Positions 60,205 to 64,000 of a DNA stretch of 64,000 nucleotides are shown here, piece by piece. The first letter of the stretch is position 1. Every line of letters begins with the position of its first letter. The position numbers and the translations under genes are program-made. The notes below the pieces were generated by a model. The model saw only the letters and a list, made by a program, of their open reading frames with translations, had not been told where the DNA came from and did no database searches. The stretch covers positions 2,914,001 through 2,978,000 of the forward strand of contig NZ_CP027732.1 of the NCBI RefSeq assembly GCF_003852235.1, read 5' to 3'. The DNA is from Pseudomonas sp. R4-35-07 (GTDB lineage Bacteria; Pseudomonadota; Gammaproteobacteria; Pseudomonadales; Pseudomonadaceae).

Positions 60205-62652
60205 GTGCCGCACCCACAGCCTGATCTGCCCCCTGAACTGCGCCCCCTGGCTGAAATGCCGCTACTGAAACGGCTTGCCGCGCGCCTGTTCGGCCATGGC
60301 CTCACGCGTTTGCGCGCGCAGCACCGGTTTTCGTGGTTGCATGGTCAAGCCGACGGTTTTCGCAGCGGGCATGAAGCCGGGGTGGAATACGGTTATCGCG
60401 AGGGCAAGGCGGACGGTTTGGAGGAGGGCCGGCAAGTCCTGCTGATCCGCGATTTCCGGTCCGATGAACACCGTGCGCCAGGTATTGATGACAGCCTGTT
60501 CGACGACTGGCGCTTGCCGCTTACCGCTGACATCAAAAAGCGCATCAAGGCCGACGTTGCACGTTTGCTGCCGACACACGCCCAGCCCAGTGCGGCGCAG
60601 TGGAAGATGATCTTCAGCGACACGCCGTCCACTTCGGTGATTGCCGGGGCCGGCGCGGGTAAGTCGACCTCTCTGGTGCTGCGCATCCTGTTGCTCACCC
60701 ATTACCTGGGCTTCGAGTTGAGCTCGATGACCGTGGTGACGTTTACTCGCGAATCGCGCAAAGACTTCATCCAAAAGCTCATGCACATTCTCAGCTTATG
60801 GGGCCAACCCCTTGACCATAAAGAAGCCCAGGCGGTGGTGCGCACCTTTCACTCACGCATCCTGCCGATGGTGCGCAGCCTGCCGGGCTTTGAGCGACTG
60901 CAAGCCTTCGAGAACCTCAGCGCCGGGTTCGAGGATGCCGACAGCAACCCGTTCGACCTGCGCATCAACGACGCCCAGCGCCAGCAGATGAACGCGTGTT
61001 ACCACCGCTTGCACGGCCGTCATGCACGTTTTCGCGAGTTGATCGCACCGCTGGCACGCCATGGGCTGCAGCTCAAGGAACTGGAGCGTGATCATCCCGA
61101 TGTGCAGAAGCGCGTGGCGGTCACGGAATTGGCGGCCAAGCGTGACGAAGAACTCTGTGACGTCATCGAGGACCTGTGGTTTCGTGCAGGCGCCTGGCCC
61201 ATCAAGGGCATCGAACCGAGCCGGCAAACGTTTGAGATCAATGGCGCGCAGTTTCATTGCCATGGCTATATCCCTGAACTGGACGCCTGGGTAGTGCTGG
61301 GCTTCGATTCGCGGGAAAACCCTCAGATCAGCCGGCCAAATGCCAAGCTGTCCGTGCGCGCAGAGTGGGCGGTAAAGCGCACGCTGTTTCAAGCTTTCTG
61401 TCGTAAGCCATTGATATGGTTGGATAGCTACGATTCTTCACGAAGAGTGTTAAGTTGCCTGGCGGGCGATGCCACGGCCGGGCCCGGGTTTGATTACAAG
61501 GTCAAGGGCGAGCTTGCCTCGGCGCCGCTCCTGGACAGCTTCGTCATGGCCGCCGGCTTTATCGAGAACCTCGGGTTGGATGTGCCCACCGCCGTGGGCC
61601 GGATGAGCTTCGCCAAAGACGATCCGGACCGCTTGTTCTTCGAGGCTCTGGGTATTTTCTGGAAGGCTCTGGAAGACCACTTGCTTGAGCAATCGCCGCC
61701 GATCATGACCTATAACCGCATGTTTTCGTTGTTTGGCGAAAACACCCCCGAGAACCTCAAGCTGCTCAGCGACGCGCTGCTGCGGCCGATGTCGCACTTG
61801 ATGATCGACGAATTCCAGGATGTGTCGCCGCAGATCGTCTCGTGGATCCGCGCCAGCCTGCGTGAAATCCGCAGCCGTGGCCCGGCGATGCACGTTGGTC
61901 GCGGGGCGCAGCGTTCATCGTTGCTGTGCGTAGGGGATGACTGGCAGTCCATCTATGGCTGGCGCGGTAGCTCGCCCAAGTACTTCATGGAATTCAACAA
62001 GGAGTTCACCTCGCCGAGCACCACCCGCGTCATGCTGAGTGAGAATTACCGTAGCCACCAACACATCATCGACGCTGCCGAGCACATCGTGCGCAGTGCC
62101 CCGGCCATTCCCGGCAAGAAGGCGAAGGCCGCTGGCGAGCCCAGGCCCTTGGTGCCCGTGGTGGTGCTGGAGCGCGACGACGCGGCGTTGGCCCGGTAGT
62201 TGATCGAGCACTATCAGCGGGGCGATACAGTATTAATGTTGTATCGAAAAAGCAGCGATAAGCTGTTGATAAAAGAGCATATTCAGGCGGTAGTTAATCT
62301 GGATTCCAGCTTGCCGCCCCAGGCGCGCAGGCTGAAACAGCTGACCTACCACAGCGCCAAGGGCCTGCAGGCGGATGCGGTGTTTCTACTCGGGGATTGC
62401 CAACACCTGACCAGCTCGCCTTACAAGAACCAGGTCTACCGTATGGCGGGCCTGGGCAAGGATGGCGACAGTGAGGCGTACGACAACGCTCAAAAAGACG
62501 AAGTGCTGCGCCTGGCCTACGTCGGCATCACTCGCGCGGTCAGCCACTGTTATTGGTATGTGGAAAAGCCCGAAGGCCAGGCGGTGAATGTGCCAAGGGC
62601 ATCGGAGCAAGTAGACGGCAGGAAAGTATTTTTTGAAGATTTGCGCGGTTAA
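60205..62652 (+). pseudogene. UvrD/Rep-type superfamily 1 helicase interrupted by an in-frame TAG
   Basis: The frame from GTG 60205 (AGGAG upstream) runs 664 codons to TAG at 62197-62199, then continues in the same frame for 150 codons. The first part has Walker A (IAGAGAGKSTSLVLRI, about residue 147), Walker B MIDEFQDVSPQ (about 533), GDDWQSIYGWRGS (about 577) and ENYRSHQHII (about 613). The part after TAG carries motif V (LTYHSAKGLQADAVFLLG) and motif VI (LAYVGITRAVSHCYWY). Without readthrough the product lacks motifs V and VI and should be inactive. A C-to-T change of a CAG Gln codon would explain it. It could also be a sequencing error, or a read-through case. Confidence 0.88.
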
Positions 62653-62741
62653 TGTGGGAGGGGGCTTGCCCCCGATGGCGGTGTGCCAGTCGACCTTTCA
62701 GTGGCTGACCCAGCGCTATCGGGGGCAAGCCCCCTCCCACA
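62653..62741. repeat. REP doublet (REPIN) after the helicase gene
   Basis: TGTGGGAGGGGGCTTGCCCC opens the element and an inverted copy ending CCCCTCCCACA closes it, with a GC-rich middle containing GTGTGCCAGTCGA, a string also present in the doublet after pgm. Both copies belong to the same REP family. It lies between convergent genes. Confidence 0.9.
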
Positions 62742-62770
62742 ATTGGATTTCACAGGTCTGCGGATATTGA

Positions 62771-63043
62771 TCAGGCCCGCAACGACAGAGGCGGCACAAA
62801 ACACTCCAGCTCAGCCTCCACCGCCTCGATAATGCGCTCCACATCGGCGGCGTTCATCACGGTGGCGCAGGGAATGCCGGCGATCGCGATCAGCGTCTCG
62901 CCGCTGGCCCGGTCGAACAGGCGGGCAACCATGCTGCCGGGGGCGTCCATGCTCCCTTCGAAGCCCATCGGATGAAAATGCCAGCGCATCAGCTGACAGG
63001 CGTTGGGGAATGTCACTTTGTTCATGTTGCCTACCTTGTTCAT
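62771..63043 (-). CDS. DUF1652-family small protein
   Basis: A 90-residue protein of the small DUF1652 family found mainly in Pseudomonas. The recognisable core is QLMRWHFHPMGFEG (about residue 17), MVARLFDRASGETLIAIAGIP and a final helix VERIIEAVEAELE. It is cytoplasmic with no known function. AGGAAG lies 7 nt before the ATG at 63043; a second in-frame ATG at 63025 also has a ribosome site, so the start may be 6 residues later. It converges with the helicase gene. Confidence 0.8.
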   Translation of the reverse strand: MNKVGNMNKVTFPNACQLMRWHFHPMGFEGSMDAPGSMVARLFDRASGETLIAIAGIPCATVMNAADVERIIEAVEAELECFVPPLSLRA

Positions 63044-63160
63044 TGAGCGCTTCCTTTAGCTCGCGGCAGGGGCCAGGACCTTCACTAGTCATGGCATCGA
63101 ACCCTCAAAATAGCATTCGTTCGCAAGACGAGGTGTTTTTTTCAGGCCCGTTCGGCGGTT

Positions 63161-63313
63161 CTTTACCTGACATTGACCTGGATCATGTTCCAAGCCTACG
63201 GATTGTCCAGGTCATGCTCCAATGACTGGATAAACAACATCGGCCTGCTGGCGTTGTCGGTGATTCTGTATTGCATCAGTGGCCGGTTGAGTCCGGTCTT
63301 TCAGAAATTGTAA
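63161..63313 (+). pseudogene. C-terminal remnant of a membrane permease
   Basis: Just before the DmpA-type gene a frame reads LYLTLTWIMFQAYGLSRS, then NDWINNIGLLALSVILYCIS and GRLSPVFQKL to TAA at 63311-63313. The last 30 residues look like the final helix and tail of an amino-acid or nucleobase permease. No start signal or upstream membrane helices exist in this frame, so only a fragment survives. The exact left edge is unclear; the permease-like part is certain only from about 63221. Confidence 0.45.
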
Positions 63314-63322
63314 GGAGTGGTT

Positions 63323-64000
63323 ATGCGCGCACGTCAATTGGGCATCACCCTGGGGCTGGGCACGCCTGGGAAATGGAATGCGATCACCGATGTGCCCGGC
63401 GTCCGCGTCGGCCATGCCACGCTCAACAGCGAGGTCGGCGCCAAGCAGGTACGCACAGGCGTCAGCGTGATCCAGCCGCGCCCTGGCGAAGCACGCCATC
63501 AACCCTGTTTTGCCGGGTACCACGTGCTCAACGGCAATGGCGACGCCACCGGCCTTGAGTGGATCCGCGAAGCGGGGCTGTTGACCACGCCGATAGCCAT
63601 CACCAACACCCACAGCATCGGCATCGTGCGTGACAGCTTGATCGCTCTTGAGCGTGAGCGCCTGGCTGACCCGGCGGTGTACTGGTGCATGCCGGTGGTG
63701 ATGGAAACCTATGATGGCTTGCTCAACGACATCTGGGGTCAGCATGTGCGCCCTGAGCATGTGCGTGAAGCTCTGGACAAGGCTGAGTCGGGCCCGGTGC
63801 AGGAGGGCGCGGTGGGGGGCGGCACCGGGATGATCTGCCATGAGTTCAAGGGCGGCATCGGCACGGCGTCGCGGCGGTTGCCGGCAGAGCAGGGCGGCTG
63901 GACCGTCGGCGTACTGGTGCAGGCCAACCATGGCAAGCGCCAGGAGCTGCGGATCGATGGTTATCCGGTCGGTCGCTACTTGATGCAGATCGCTTCGCCG
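63323..64000 (+). CDS. DmpA/P1-family aminopeptidase (S58), 5' part only
   Basis: The first 226 residues of a self-processing Ntn-hydrolase-like aminopeptidase. It starts MRARQLGITLGLGTPGKWNA followed by ITDVPGVRVGHATL, the DmpA N terminus. Other family segments are GLEWIREAGLLTTPIAITNTHSIGIVRD, VVMETYDGLLNDI, GPVQEGAVGGGTGMICHEFKGGIGTASR and VGVLVQANHG. The autocleavage Gly-Ser that creates the nucleophile lies near residue 250 in DmpA and so is beyond the window. AAGGAG precedes the ATG by 6 nt. Such enzymes release N-terminal D- or beta-amino acids; the stop lies outside. A permease remnant ends 9 bp upstream. Confidence 0.92.
   Translation, partial: MRARQLGITLGLGTPGKWNAITDVPGVRVGHATLNSEVGAKQVRTGVSVIQPRPGEARHQPCFAGYHVLNGNGDATGLEWIREAGLLTTPIAITNTHSIGIVRDSLIALERERLADPAVYWCMPVVMETYDGLLNDIWGQHVRPEHVREALDKAESGPVQEGAVGGGTGMICHEFKGGIGTASRRLPAEQGGWTVGVLVQANHGKRQELRIDGYPVGRYLMQIASP

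Noticed and set aside
1..64000. tRNA, rRNA, CRISPR array, prophage or intact insertion sequence
   Set aside because: I looked for tandem spaced repeats, transposase motifs, integrase genes and tRNA-like arms and found none; only REP doublets occur.

Overview
The window looks like a Pseudomonas chromosome, most likely from the P. fluorescens group. The evidence is high-GC coding sequence, two REP doublets of the Pseudomonas type (GTGGGAGGGGGCTTGCCCCC-like arms), a DUF1652 gene, and family-level matches throughout. I saw no tRNA, rRNA, CRISPR array, phage or intact transposon. Most of the window is accessory metabolism and transport, and it carries several broken gene remnants, as expected of a region that has gained and lost genes.

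Layout. 0-7.8 kb: end of a LysR regulator, a DsbA-like protein, an acetyltransferase, an MscS channel with a cyclic-nucleotide-type domain, two alpha/beta hydrolases, an SDR remnant, an SDR lacking the usual Tyr/Lys, a DJ-1/PfpI protein lacking its Cys, and a small unknown protein. 7.9-17.5 kb: a TonB receptor with a peptide/nickel/opine-type ABC importer (binding lipoprotein, two permeases, one ATPase chain with two nucleotide-binding domains), divergent from an ABC exporter. 17.8-22.7 kb: a periplasmic sugar-type binding protein followed by a very large hybrid histidine kinase with two kinase modules.

22.8-38.8 kb is the most unusual part. A minus-strand operon encodes an EamA exporter, a 1358-residue fusion (sulfotransferase-like, adenylation, carrier and thioester-reductase domains), a zinc alcohol dehydrogenase, an APS kinase (PAPS supply) and an FAD/NAD(P)-binding oxidoreductase. 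Together these suggest activation of a carboxylic acid, reduction to aldehyde and alcohol, and sulfation. Next comes a LysR gene and a second operon with a methyltransferase, a 2-oxoglutarate/Fe(II) oxygenase, a beta-hydroxyacid dehydrogenase with an apparently doubled C-terminal domain, an enolase-superfamily enzyme and a Rieske oxygenase, with an MFS transporter upstream.

38.8-51.5 kb looks like import and breakdown of a betaine-like compound: a GbcA-like Rieske demethylase, an MmgE/PrpD protein, a LysR regulator, a ProV-ProW-ProX importer, a GlxA/AraC regulator, a DAO-family FAD oxidoreductase, a DHDPS-family lyase and an aldehyde dehydrogenase. An MFS C-terminal remnant and a GntR N-terminal remnant mark lost genes. 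A shared 24-bp promoter element links at least two of these transcription units.

51.6-64 kb returns to more ordinary content: a LysR gene, a quinone oxidoreductase, an unknown 472-residue protein with a MocR-type regulator, phosphoglucomutase (pgm), pirin, a UvrD-type helicase split by an in-frame TAG, a DUF1652 protein, a permease remnant and the start of a DmpA-type aminopeptidase. Functions come from reading motifs and recalling families; no database search was run.
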